Origin: Aurantiochytrium sp. KH105
Lineage: Eukaryota > Sar > Bigyra > Thraustochytrida > Thraustochytriidae
Reading direction: 5' to 3'
DNA: 64,000 bases
NCBI GenBank assembly: GCA_003116975.1
Contig: BGKB01000168.1
Span: forward strand, 111,931 to 175,930
Position numbers and translations under genes: made by a program. Of the stretch, positions 8,371-17,651 are shown in pieces (positions within the stretch are counted from its first letter, which is position 1; each line of letters starts with the position of its first letter). The notes beneath the pieces were generated by a model. It did no database searches, was not told where the DNA came from, and worked only from the letters and a program-made list of their open reading frames with translations.

Positions 8371-11300
8371 ATGTCAACGGCATTTGGTAATTTGTTTTTC
8401 CCAACCAGGGAAGAAATAAATACAACACCACGGAGTTATATCGAGAGGGATCCCGATGGCGGGACGCAAAATGTTTATTTTGTGACAATTCCTACCAGCC
8501 TTCTCGTTCCGTGCCCTTCTTCTCTTCACGAACTTCGTGATAACGGCGGGAGTATTTCGATTTCGACCATTTTTGCATGCATTCTGCTCATGTTCATTGA
8601 TATGGTAGAGCAAGATTTTTACCTTACGGACAAGAATGTATCGAACTCGAGTGCACGTAGTGCTGCCCGTGCTCCCAGCGCCCAAAACAATGCCTATGGT
8701 TATGGGACAACCCTAGGCGCGGAAGCCGATGCTAATGATAACAGCGCAAATGAATCGACAGACTACCATGCGCGAATGTCTCGAGCAAGACTATTCATGG
8801 AGTATATTGTTTCTGATCAGACCGTGACCAACGACAACTACAAGGACATTTCTTTGATCGACATCCTCGGTATTCGATTCGTCTTCGTGTTCCGTGGTGA
8901 TGCAACGGAACTTACCACTGTTCTGAACCGTTTTTTCAAGCAAGTCAAAGAGAAGGGCCAAAAAGGAAAAAAACAAAATCAACCACCCCAGTATCTGCCT
9001 CAAATTCTGAAGAACCAGGGTATTTCAACTTGGGGGGATTACCAAGTGGCTTGCTCGCGCTACGTTAGCGACGACTCGGATATGACCGCTCAGGAAGTAT
9101 CAGAGACTGACGGACGCCCCAGATGTGGTATCGTCACTCACCCCGAGGAGGCATTTAGTTCACGCGCCTCACTCGACGTGCTGCACGCACACACCAGTTA
9201 TGAAAGCCTGATTTTGGCTGCCCAGAGAGAAGCAGTTGTTTCTCAAGACGCAAATTCTGCGTATCTTTTTGAATTCGGAGTCCCCAATCTCGTCTACGAA
9301 TTCAAAAGGACATGGATCAACAAAGCAGCCATTTTCTTTTGCGTTCTACCACGCAGCATTCGATGGCAGGAAAGGGATAAATCGGCGCAATTGACGAATG
9401 GTACGAAACTCTCGATTCTGCAGAATTTACGCGACGCACGCGTTGAGTGCATGTTTCGAAACGCCGAGGTCATCCAAGAAAATAAGAACGACTTGAAAGA
9501 CATTGCAAAGCTTCTCAAAGAACGAATCAAAAATCTTCGCAACACAACTCGGGACAACGTCGAGCGGAGGGAAATCATCAAAAGATACAGGAAGGACGCA
9601 GTCGGCCACCTACAAAGCATTTGGGCAGAGGAAGCGAATATTTCAGACAGCATCAAGGAAATTGTTTCTTGGTCAGCTAAACAAGACTCATGGACATTGG
9701 ATCCTGGAAAGATGCAAATCATGGATAAACGTCTTTCCAGCTTCGGAAACATGATTGCCACCGATTATTACAACCTTGAGTTCAATGTGGGTGTTTCAAC
9801 AACGCACGGCATTTTATATACAGTACTTACTTCCGCATTTAATGCGTACCACTACAAGCCGGATACACTTCACCTGAATGTGCTACTTCTCGGAGCGGGC
9901 GCAACCGGAAAGTCATTCATTCTTAACACTATCTCCGATCTCCTCATCCCATCAACAACAGAATCCATCTCAAACCAGACCGAGAAAGCATTGGCAACAG
10001 GCAAGGACAAAAATGACCACATCAGCATTTTCCACGAAATGCCCAGTCGTCTCATTTCAAGCGAAAGCAAAGGTGGAGCCAGTGCAGATACAGGCGATAC
10101 CTTATTCAAGGATCTTTTGACAAGTGGAAAAATTTCTACGCAGTCCATGATATACACGGACGACGGTCGGCGTATCGAACAGAATTACGTCTCCGAGCGA
10201 ATCGGTGTCTTTCTCTGTGCAACGAACGAAAGAGAGGACAAAATGCACGAATCGATGAAGTCCAGGTTCGTCACGATTCCTGTTCACGAATATCATCGCG
10301 ATGGAGCATCAGTGATCGACCGACAAGCATCACGTTTCGTACATGACGTAGAAGATTCGGGAGAAAGCGCGTTGTCTACAGTTTCCTATGAGGATTTCCA
10401 ACATAGAATTCGAATGCGACAAACAATGGTGGCCATGGTCGAACGTGCCATCGCCGCAAATGTCATTCAAGAGCCAGACACTTCCATTGCAAAGAGGGGC
10501 ATCGCTCGAGCAGTGGCTTACATCAACAAGGAATATATTCGCGGCGAAGGAGCGGGCAATCGAGAGGTTTCCAACATACAAACATATGCACGCACTTTGA
10601 CAGTGATTCATGCTTGTGAACGGTTTGCAAACTTTTGTGCGACAGAACAGCTCAGCATCAATTTTAAGAACTTACAGGGGATTCAACGCTTTCTCGTTTG
10701 CACCGATGAAATCGCCGTTTTTGCACTCTCGACATTTTTCCCTTCGATAATCAAGTTCATCACTATGCAGGCGATGGAAATTATCATGAAAACCATTGAA
10801 CCCGACTTACAAAAGGATATGGCAACCGGAGATCTATGCGAAAACGACAGCGGATACTATTACACAATTCCAGCCTACGAATCCAGGTCTACTCTCTATT
10901 CCAAAATGCAAGCGACAATGAAAAACGACAGTACATGCGTCAAAATCAGCAAGGAAAATATGATGGTGACCTTCAATCAGCTGCTCACACTCGTATGTGT
11001 ACAGAATGGTAGACCGATTATCATCTTCGAAAAATCATCGGGGATTCTTCAAGTGAACAAGGATTATGTCAATTGTAACTTTGAGAAGAAGGACGATGTG
11101 TCCTATAAACTCAAGGTCGACATGCACGACATTTTCAATAAGGTCTTAGATCATGCCTTTCAATACAAACACCAAAAACGAACGGAACATGCAATTACAG
11201 CATTTCCTCTCGATGAGAAAAGACCCTTTATTCTAAAAACAATCACTATCGGTCGGGACAATTGCGACCGTCCCATGAAGGACAAAGATCACGGCTACCA

Positions 11301-11835
11301 ACTTCATAGGAGACCAAACAATGGTGTTATTCAAACACCGTATTACATTCAAAGAGGAGCAATTACGACCTACAACGTTGACATGACTGACTTCGTGTAT
11401 ACAACGTATTACAAAAATCACGTGTCCAGTAATGTAAGCGGGAGTTCAAGAGGTGAGAATGGACTATTTGACGGCAAAGAACATCTCTGCAAAGTATCTG
11501 ATGATCTTCCTACCGTGAGCATTCTTACGTTGGAAGACGAGGTGTATCCAATGGGGTTAAAGGCGCACTATAAGTCGTTCCATAAGGACAGGTACAATGA
11601 AAATGACGCACCACAACAGCAGCAAGTTCAAGAAGTATTGGCGGACAACGCCGAAGAAAACCCTAGGGGCAATGCAAATACTGAGGCACCACAACAGCAA
11701 CAAGACCAAGAAGAATTGGCGGACAACGTCGAAGAAAGCCACGATGAAAGTGATTCATTGGATCCAGACGACAGCGACTCTGACTCTGGAAGACCTCATA
11801 AACGAGCACGTTTTACGGATGATGAAGACATCTAG
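8371..11835 (+). CDS. D5-like SF3 helicase / primase-helicase protein (1154 aa)
   Basis: A long protein from an ATG at 8371. Around residues 500-700 is an SF3/AAA helicase core: Walker A LLGAGATGKS, Walker B ISIFHEMPS, a sensor Asn in VFLCATNE, and a downstream arginine in MKSRFVTIP. The domain order fits the D5 family, which unwinds DNA at viral replication forks and usually carries a primase domain in front. The N-terminal 480 residues are unassigned; no clear primase catalytic motif was recognised. The C-terminal 100 residues are low-complexity, rich in Gln, Asn, Asp and Ser, with two near-copies of an APQQQQxQE..LADN unit and a basic PHKRARF. An early-type motif upstream fits a replication role. 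Confidence 0.8.
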   Translation: MSTAFGNLFFPTREEINTTPRSYIERDPDGGTQNVYFVTIPTSLLVPCPSSLHELRDNGGSISISTIFACILLMFIDMVEQDFYLTDKNVSNSSARSAARAPSAQNNAYGYGTTLGAEADANDNSANESTDYHARMSRARLFMEYIVSDQTVTNDNYKDISLIDILGIRFVFVFRGDATELTTVLNRFFKQVKEKGQKGKKQNQPPQYLPQILKNQGISTWGDYQVACSRYVSDDSDMTAQEVSETDGRPRCGIVTHPEEAFSSRASLDVLHAHTSYESLILAAQREAVVSQDANSAYLFEFGVPNLVYEFKRTWINKAAIFFCVLPRSIRWQERDKSAQLTNGTKLSILQNLRDARVECMFRNAEVIQENKNDLKDIAKLLKERIKNLRNTTRDNVERREIIKRYRKDAVGHLQSIWAEEANISDSIKEIVSWSAKQDSWTLDPGKMQIMDKRLSSFGNMIATDYYNLEFNVGVSTTHGILYTVLTSAFNAYHYKPDTLHLNVLLLGAGATGKSFILNTISDLLIPSTTESISNQTEKALATGKDKNDHISIFHEMPSRLISSESKGGASADTGDTLFKDLLTSGKISTQSMIYTDDGRRIEQNYVSERIGVFLCATNEREDKMHESMKSRFVTIPVHEYHRDGASVIDRQASRFVHDVEDSGESALSTVSYEDFQHRIRMRQTMVAMVERAIAANVIQEPDTSIAKRGIARAVAYINKEYIRGEGAGNREVSNIQTYARTLTVIHACERFANFCATEQLSINFKNLQGIQRFLVCTDEIAVFALSTFFPSIIKFITMQAMEIIMKTIEPDLQKDMATGDLCENDSGYYYTIPAYESRSTLYSKMQATMKNDSTCVKISKENMMVTFNQLLTLVCVQNGRPIIIFEKSSGILQVNKDYVNCNFEKKDDVSYKLKVDMHDIFNKVLDHAFQYKHQKRTEHAITAFPLDEKRPFILKTITIGRDNCDRPMKDKDHGYQLHRRPNNGVIQTPYYIQRGAITTYNVDMTDFVYTTYYKNHVSSNVSGSSRGENGLFDGKEHLCKVSDDLPTVSILTLEDEVYPMGLKAHYKSFHKDRYNENDAPQQQQVQEVLADNAEENPRGNANTEAPQQQQDQEELADNVEESHDESDSLDPDDSDSDSGRPHKRARFTDDEDI

Positions 11836-11918
11836 GCCAAAAAAAAAACAACTGATATAAGTCAAAATCATTTTTTCTTTTAAAGTTAAACATTCACTTG
11901 CTAGGGTTGCATGCTAAC

Positions 11919-12938
11919 ATGGAACTTGACGGACTTGATGAAGCTGCAGACCAAAAGTTTGTTTCTATTATGAAAACCCTGCGGGATGATGGTAAGGCCC
12001 GCCCTGGAAAAGAGGGAGAGGAGGTAAAAACCAAAAGTGGGAAGACGAAGAGGCGACACAAGAAGAGAAGCGAGAGGAAGAAAAGTAAGGGTCACAAGCA
12101 CCGTGAGAATAAGCACGAAAGTATTCTTGACAAACTTGCGAGGAAGTTGACCGAGACGGATACTCAGATTAATCCGAGTTTGTATCCTGTTTTGGAAGTT
12201 GGAACAAAGGCAGAAATTAGCATCCACGAGTCAATTATTAATCGAACACCAGCCACGCATTTCTACTGGGTGTTGCGCCATTTGAATAATAATCATAAAT
12301 TCGAATGTATGTGGCCAGCTATCCGTATTGATGACCTCTCTGAGTTGGGGACAGAAGAACTCAAGGCATACAATGATAAAGGTATCGCTGAAATTCAGGA
12401 AAATGACCCCAATTTAAAGCTTTTCATGCTTCTTCACACTTCAACAAAAGTGGGAAATGCATCACAAATCAAATTTCAGCTTATTGACACGAAACGCACG
12501 AAGAACTGCATTCCAATGACCACGTATAAAGGAAGAACACCTTTGTTTCTAAGAAAGAATGTTCATTTGCTTGTATCAACCATGAAGGATCCCAAATTGG
12601 CAGAGGAATATTTCATGTGTGTTTTCACAGCACAAACACTCATTTACAAGAATGATAAAAAGGAAAAGATGTCCAAACTTCGTGATGTGGAAGATCACGA
12701 AACTTCCACTGATAGTAGTGGTGGTAGTTCAGATGATGAAATGGATTCGCATCACAAAACTCGACATTCCATTCAAGATTCAGACACCGAAAGTCATGAT
12801 AAAAAACGTCGTGGCGCTTCTCGCAAGAAAAAGATCAATGATACTCACAAGACACAGGCAGCAGGTGAACTTGAGTTTGAGAACAAGACAACTTCTGATG
12901 ATTCCGAGAGTAGTTCAGATGAAGAATGGGATATTTAA
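11919..12938 (+). CDS. Highly charged protein, possible chromatin or nucleic-acid associated (339 aa)
   Basis: The frame extends upstream through a TTG, but the first ATG is at 11919 (MELDGLDEAADQKF). Residues about 25-70 are very basic (TKRRHKKRSERKKSKGHKHR), a likely nuclear signal or nucleic-acid contact. A compact globular middle (about 90-240) follows, with no recognised motif. The tail is Ser/Asp-rich and alternates acidic and basic patches, with a repeated S-S-D-D/E-E signature. A function is not assigned. It lies 83 bp downstream of the helicase on the same strand and may be co-regulated with it. Confidence 0.7.
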   Translation: MELDGLDEAADQKFVSIMKTLRDDGKARPGKEGEEVKTKSGKTKRRHKKRSERKKSKGHKHRENKHESILDKLARKLTETDTQINPSLYPVLEVGTKAEISIHESIINRTPATHFYWVLRHLNNNHKFECMWPAIRIDDLSELGTEELKAYNDKGIAEIQENDPNLKLFMLLHTSTKVGNASQIKFQLIDTKRTKNCIPMTTYKGRTPLFLRKNVHLLVSTMKDPKLAEEYFMCVFTAQTLIYKNDKKEKMSKLRDVEDHETSTDSSGGSSDDEMDSHHKTRHSIQDSDTESHDKKRRGASRKKKINDTHKTQAAGELEFENKTTSDDSESSSDEEWDI

Positions 12939-12942
12939 CGAC

Positions 12943-12957
12943 AAGCAAAACCTAATT
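12943..12957 (+). promoter_or_regulatory. Early-type motif upstream of small membrane protein
   Basis: AAGCAAAACCTAATT lies right after the stop of the preceding gene and 29 bp before the next ATG (12986). The core AGCAAAACC is exact; the AACTC half is degenerate. Confidence 0.4.
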
Positions 12958-12985
12958 AATAAATTTGATAGAGTAGCTCTCATAG

Positions 12986-13246
12986 ATGGTTACATTTCGT
13001 TGTAAGAAATCGAGAAATGCATACAAAAAGAAAATTGAAGTACTAGAGAATTCTGTCAAGAAACTCATGGTTGCCAATTTACTCATGTTTGTCACGATTT
13101 TAATTCTTCTAAGCTATCTAAGTCACTTGATAGGTTTTCTCATTTTACTTGGAACAACGCTGCCACTTCTATTTCTTGTTCGAGATCAAAATAAAAAAAC
13201 ACCGTTTGAAATATTTGAAATCATTGAGAAATCAATGTTGAAGTGA
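12986..13246 (+). CDS. Small membrane protein (86 aa)
   Basis: Starts at an ATG at 12986. A basic, coiled-coil-like N-terminus (residues 5-30, AYKKKIEVLENSVKKL) is followed by about 38 strongly hydrophobic residues (LLMFVTILILLSYLSHLIGF and onward) that can form two closely spaced membrane spans, then a polar tail of 20 residues. No family is recognised. It is one of several short membrane proteins in this window; like 53439-53717 and 60892-61569 it has an AGCAAAACC motif just upstream. Confidence 0.65.
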   Translation: MVTFRCKKSRNAYKKKIEVLENSVKKLMVANLLMFVTILILLSYLSHLIGFLILLGTTLPLLFLVRDQNKKTPFEIFEIIEKSMLK

Positions 13247-13318
13247 GTGACATCAAGTATAATTGTATATTACCAATATACGTGTAAATTGTTCGAACAA
13301 CTTGAAAAGTAAAATAAA

Positions 13319-15193
13319 ATGGTACGTGATTTTATAGCATTTCCCATCGCATTACTTTTATTGTTCTTCACATGTTGTAGTGGCCGCCAACTCCTTGACG
13401 ATAATGGAGCATCGTTGTGGATTTTGAGTGTGTCGAAAGAAACAACCTGCGACGAGGCCTCGACTGAACTATTGTCTAATAGTCTTCTTAAAGATGTTGT
13501 GGAGGTGAAGTCCAGCATGAAATCATCTCGAAATTGTTTCATTCGCTACGCTGTCTATAACGATGAGCCAACAAGCGTGAATCAATTTATTCAAGATGAG
13601 TTTTCATGGGTATTAGATATTGAAGCAGACGAAGAAATGATTTTGTCATCTCGTTATTCGTGGGCCCTTGACCGCATCGACCAAATTGAGCTTCCCCTTG
13701 ACAAAGCCCAGTACAGCCCAATGTATACTGGAAAAAATATTACAGTTTACGTTCTTGACACTGGCATCACCTTGAGTCACCCCGAGTTTGAGGACCGAGC
13801 CCAATATGGACCAAATTTTTCCTCTGACACGACTTCAGCTGACCTGAATGGACACGGCACGCACGTGGCATCATCTGCTGTAGGAATGAATGTTGGTGTT
13901 GCACCCGAGGCTAATGTTGTTAGCGTCAAAGTTTTAAACGGTGCCGGTTCGGGAAGCACATCATCTGTCATTCAGGGAATTCAGTATGTCATCGACGCAA
14001 CGGTTGACTCTGCTGCAATCATGAGCATGTCACTCGGAGGAGGGCGAAGCACGGCAATGAATTTAGCAGTCCAGGATGCCTACGAGCAAGGCAATATTGT
14101 TGTCGTCGCTGCGGGTAATGATGGTGGCGATGCTTGCTACTTTAGTCCTGCATCGGAACCCAAAGCTGTTACAGTTGGTGCTACTTCACAATACGACACT
14201 ATACCTTTCTTTAGCAACTACGGTACGTGCGTTGACATTTATGCCCCAGGACAGAGTGTGATTGGTGCATCTAATAACGGCGTAGGATACACGTCCAAGT
14301 CTGGAACCAGTATGGCAACGCCACACGTTGCAGGCGCTCTGGCAGGACTCATGCAGAAACACTCACAGGACAGGGATTTAGCAGTAGCGGAACTAAATAC
14401 TTTTACTGTTAAAGGCATACTCAATGATCGATTGGGTTTGGATGCACCGATTCTCAATGTTCAGCCGGATGGGAAAGAGCGGGTCCCAACACCACAACCA
14501 TCGCAGAACCCAACATATCAAGACGTTATCATCTGTTTCTCGGAGGAGTTTTGTCCTGAGACAGCAGAATCAATTTTTGGTAAACAGATTGAGCCCGAAT
14601 CGGATGTAATTAACGCTGAACTGACCATCAGTCCTGACACCGATGGCACATTTTGCGTGGAAAATACTACAACAGAAGCATATGATATGATTAATGGGAA
14701 AGTAGTACTTATCAAGCGAGGTGACTGCCTTTTCTTTACAAAGGTCAAAAATGCAGAAAGAATTGGTGCTGTTGGGGTTATATTTTACCTTGCAGACGAG
14801 AATGACTCAATCTTTCCTGCAAATTATTATGGCATTGGAACAACAGATATTCCATCTGCAATGGTATCCAAGACGGTTGGTGATCGACTTCTACAGTATT
14901 TTGTTGGTAAAAGCAAAGTACACTGGGGAAGAGGCCCTTACGTCTCAGACTATTCAGATTCACCAACAGCAACACCAACAACGGGTTCTCCAACAACGAC
15001 ACCAACCATATCACCCACATCTTCACCGACAACGGGTTCTCCAACAAAAACACCTACATCATCGCCGACAATTTTCGACTGTTCAAAGTTCAACAACAAA
15101 AAGAGAAAGTGCAAACGTAAAAAGTACTGCAACTGGAGACGGGAGAATCGAGGCGAACCCAAACAATGCTATTTGAAAAACAAATTTCTTTAG
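13319..15193 (+). CDS. Secreted subtilisin-like serine protease with PA domain and P/T stalk (624 aa)
   Basis: An N-terminal signal peptide (residues 1-22, FIAFPIALLLLFFTCC) is followed by an inhibitor-like propeptide (about 30-105). The S8 protease domain carries the catalytic triad: Asp147 in YVLDTGI, His179 in NGHGTHVAS and Ser331 in SGTSMATPHVAG, with oxyanion Asn267. It resembles the proteinase K branch. A PA-type domain occupies about 400-540, then comes a TPTxxSPT repeat stalk and a short Cys/Lys-rich end (CSKFNNKKRKCKRKKYC). It is probably secreted or virion-surface, acting on host cell-surface or viral glycoproteins. All catalytic residues are present, so it should be active. No early motif is seen upstream. 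Confidence 0.92.
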   Translation: MVRDFIAFPIALLLLFFTCCSGRQLLDDNGASLWILSVSKETTCDEASTELLSNSLLKDVVEVKSSMKSSRNCFIRYAVYNDEPTSVNQFIQDEFSWVLDIEADEEMILSSRYSWALDRIDQIELPLDKAQYSPMYTGKNITVYVLDTGITLSHPEFEDRAQYGPNFSSDTTSADLNGHGTHVASSAVGMNVGVAPEANVVSVKVLNGAGSGSTSSVIQGIQYVIDATVDSAAIMSMSLGGGRSTAMNLAVQDAYEQGNIVVVAAGNDGGDACYFSPASEPKAVTVGATSQYDTIPFFSNYGTCVDIYAPGQSVIGASNNGVGYTSKSGTSMATPHVAGALAGLMQKHSQDRDLAVAELNTFTVKGILNDRLGLDAPILNVQPDGKERVPTPQPSQNPTYQDVIICFSEEFCPETAESIFGKQIEPESDVINAELTISPDTDGTFCVENTTTEAYDMINGKVVLIKRGDCLFFTKVKNAERIGAVGVIFYLADENDSIFPANYYGIGTTDIPSAMVSKTVGDRLLQYFVGKSKVHWGRGPYVSDYSDSPTATPTTGSPTTTPTISPTSSPTTGSPTKTPTSSPTIFDCSKFNNKKRKCKRKKYCNWRRENRGEPKQCYLKNKFL

Positions 15194-15255
15194 TGCAATG
15201 AATGAATGAAGATTGATTTACTTTTTTTTAATTCTTTCCTATCGTCTGGTCTGGT

Positions 15256-16968
15256 CTAGTCGTCGCCAGTTCTTGCTCTTTTGTTGGAGGAAGTACTTGC
15301 AGCACCAGGGGTCGAAACGTTAGGCTTCCTACCAGCCTTTGCCGGATTGATGTCTTCGATTTTATCAAGAACTTTTCTGATCTCATCCTTGTTTGACGCA
15401 ACCTCATCAACGAAGTGTTCGCCCATTCCAGAATCCTTCAAAAAGTTGACGAATTCCTTGTTGAACTTGTCAAACTTGGAGGGGTCGCTCTTTAGTTCGT
15501 TCGCGTCAGTCGTTTTGCTTTTGTCGACAAAATGCACACCGATTTTTCTTGCGAACTGAACCATATTCATCTGTTTCGCATAGACGAGACCTCCAACGCG
15601 GAAAATGCAAATGCATGCAATGCATGCTGCTAAGTAAAAGTCCAATGTCTTTTCACTGAATCCGATCAGTTTGACGAACTTGTAAATCTTGTCCTTTGTG
15701 TATAACGCGCGCAAACCTCTTTCTGAACGATATTTGTCCAGCCAGGCGACAAGTTTTTTGTAGAAAACCAAACCATTTCCCGTTTCTCCGTCTTCATCTT
15801 CATCTTCATCTTCTTGTTCTTCTTCTTCTTCTTCCTCATCGTTGTCGTCGTCATCGTAGCCGCCGTCGTCGTCGTCGTCGTCCTCGTCGGATGTGTCGGT
15901 CGTCTTCCTCTTCTTACCCCTGGCAGATTTGGGATTCTTCCCTGATGCACGCGTATCTTTTCCATCAAAATCACTATCGGCATCGTCGGACTCAAAAGAG
16001 CTTGAGGCATCATCGCCGTCGTCCCTCGTAAGCGATTTCCCTGCCTTTTTCTTCTTGTTATTTTTCTGTGCACCATCATCATCAGAATGAACAAGAACGA
16101 CATCACCGTCATCATCGTCATCATCATCGTCGTCCGGTCCACTTTCAACCTGTCTGCGGTTCTTGCCAGGAGCAGAAGAAGCTTTCCTGCTCGTTTTTTT
16201 GTCCCGCTTCTTTCCTTTGCCGGTGGTATTGGACAACTTGGCACGTTCATGATGACCCTCGTCATCCGACTCAACGTCTTCACTCCGCTTATTCTTTGGT
16301 GTCGATGGTGCAGTAAAGACTTGCATCTGCTGAAAAAGTTTATCTTTGACACCTTCACCGTGCATGCTGACCATCTTCTCGATAAAAGTTTTGAGTTCAT
16401 CCTGAACGCGAGAACCCACCTTTTTGTTAGAAAGCTTCTCGTTCTGATGCTTCAGATTGTTCATCAGGATGTCCAACAGCTCCAAATGTTGAACAAGTTC
16501 ACGAGCGTACGTCTTTGCCTCATTGAATTTTTCGAGCAGCTGGGGCACTTTCGACTCGATGTACTCGTATCGCCCGGAGACCTCAAAATCGCGCACGGAG
16601 ATTTCCTTGCAGAGGGTCTCCAAGGATTGCAGAGGCTCAATCACACCTGTTCCATTGAGGGACTGACAATCATCATCACATGGATAAGTAAAAACGCACT
16701 GCTCAATATAGTTGAGCAAATCGTCAATCGAATTGTGCAGCGAATCGTTCTCCTTGCGAATCGTATCAGACGGATTCTGACTGGCACTATTAGCCCTATG
16801 CACGAGCAGTCCCTTCCCCCGAAAACCACCCTGCTTAGGAGGAGCAGTGGTTGTCGAACTCGACGACGACGATGATGATGTAGCAGGGGCAGCATCAGCA
16901 GTGCCAGAAGAGGGCGCAGAAGCAGCGCGAGCAGCGGCAGCACGAGCAGCGCCAGCACGAGCAGCGGC

Positions 16969-17002
<34 letters not shown>

Positions 17003-17148
17003 GGCGCAGCAGCAGGCTGGACAGTAGGCGCAGCACCATTCCCACTTCCACCCGAAGATTGGGCAGCAGCAGGCGCAGCGGCAGGCTCAGCAGCAGGCGC
17101 AGCGGCAGGCTCAGCAGCAGGCTCACCTCCACCATTCGTCGACGCCAT
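15256..17148 (-). CDS. Ala-rich/acidic low-complexity protein with a C-terminal globular domain (630 aa)
   Basis: The start is placed at an ATG at 17148 (MASTNGGGEPAAEP); the frame is open further upstream but that part looks non-coding. Residues 1-100 are dominated by Ala/Pro repeats from GCA/GCN runs. A helical, coiled-coil-prone middle (about 130-260) follows, then alternating long Asp/Glu runs and Lys/Arg-rich blocks (about 290-450), and a C-terminal 170-residue domain with a hydrophobic core (FYLAACIACICIFRVGG). No family is recognised. Strong acidic and basic blocks suggest a chromatin- or tegument-like protein, but this is only inference. It is convergent with the subtilase gene. Confidence 0.7.
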
Positions 17149-17651
17149 GATGACAAAGATGAATCGACACGGGCAGACAGATGGGTGGATGGATGATGGT
17201 CGGCGGGTTGTAAGACCAAAGAGCAAGACTGACTGACACACTGACAGGCAGGCGCAGCAAAAACGTTCGATCAGTTGCTTATTCTGCACCTCTCACTCTC
17301 GGAGAGATCGACCATTAAGGATTTGGTGATGCTAATTCTCGTCTGCCAACCTATACCAACTCATCCTTCTTTCAATTGGATAATTATAAATAGGCAAATG
17401 GACTATTACTATAAAACATCAACACGAATAACAATGAATTGGCAATAACAAATGCATCCATTTTATCTAGTGACACCGAAAAATCCATTTCTTTAATTGA
17501 AAAGGTCACAAAAAGCATCTGCTTTATCGTCAGAACCATTCATTTTCAACATTTATGTCACAAGAAAAAAAATATGTGACATGTAAATTGAATTATATAC
17601 TATACTACTGTATGTACAGTCAATGCACAGTGTGTGACCAACGTCGTGACA
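17149..17651. other. Intergenic region with divergent promoters and an inverted repeat
   Basis: No gene is supported in these 500 bp between the acidic protein and the RNA polymerase gene. The left third is GC-richer; the rest is AT-rich with TATA-like strings (tataaatagg, attatatactatac). At 17556-17582 there is an inverted pair, TGTCACA and TGTGACA, separated by 12 A-rich bases. Similar heptamers occur upstream of other genes. Confidence 0.5.
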
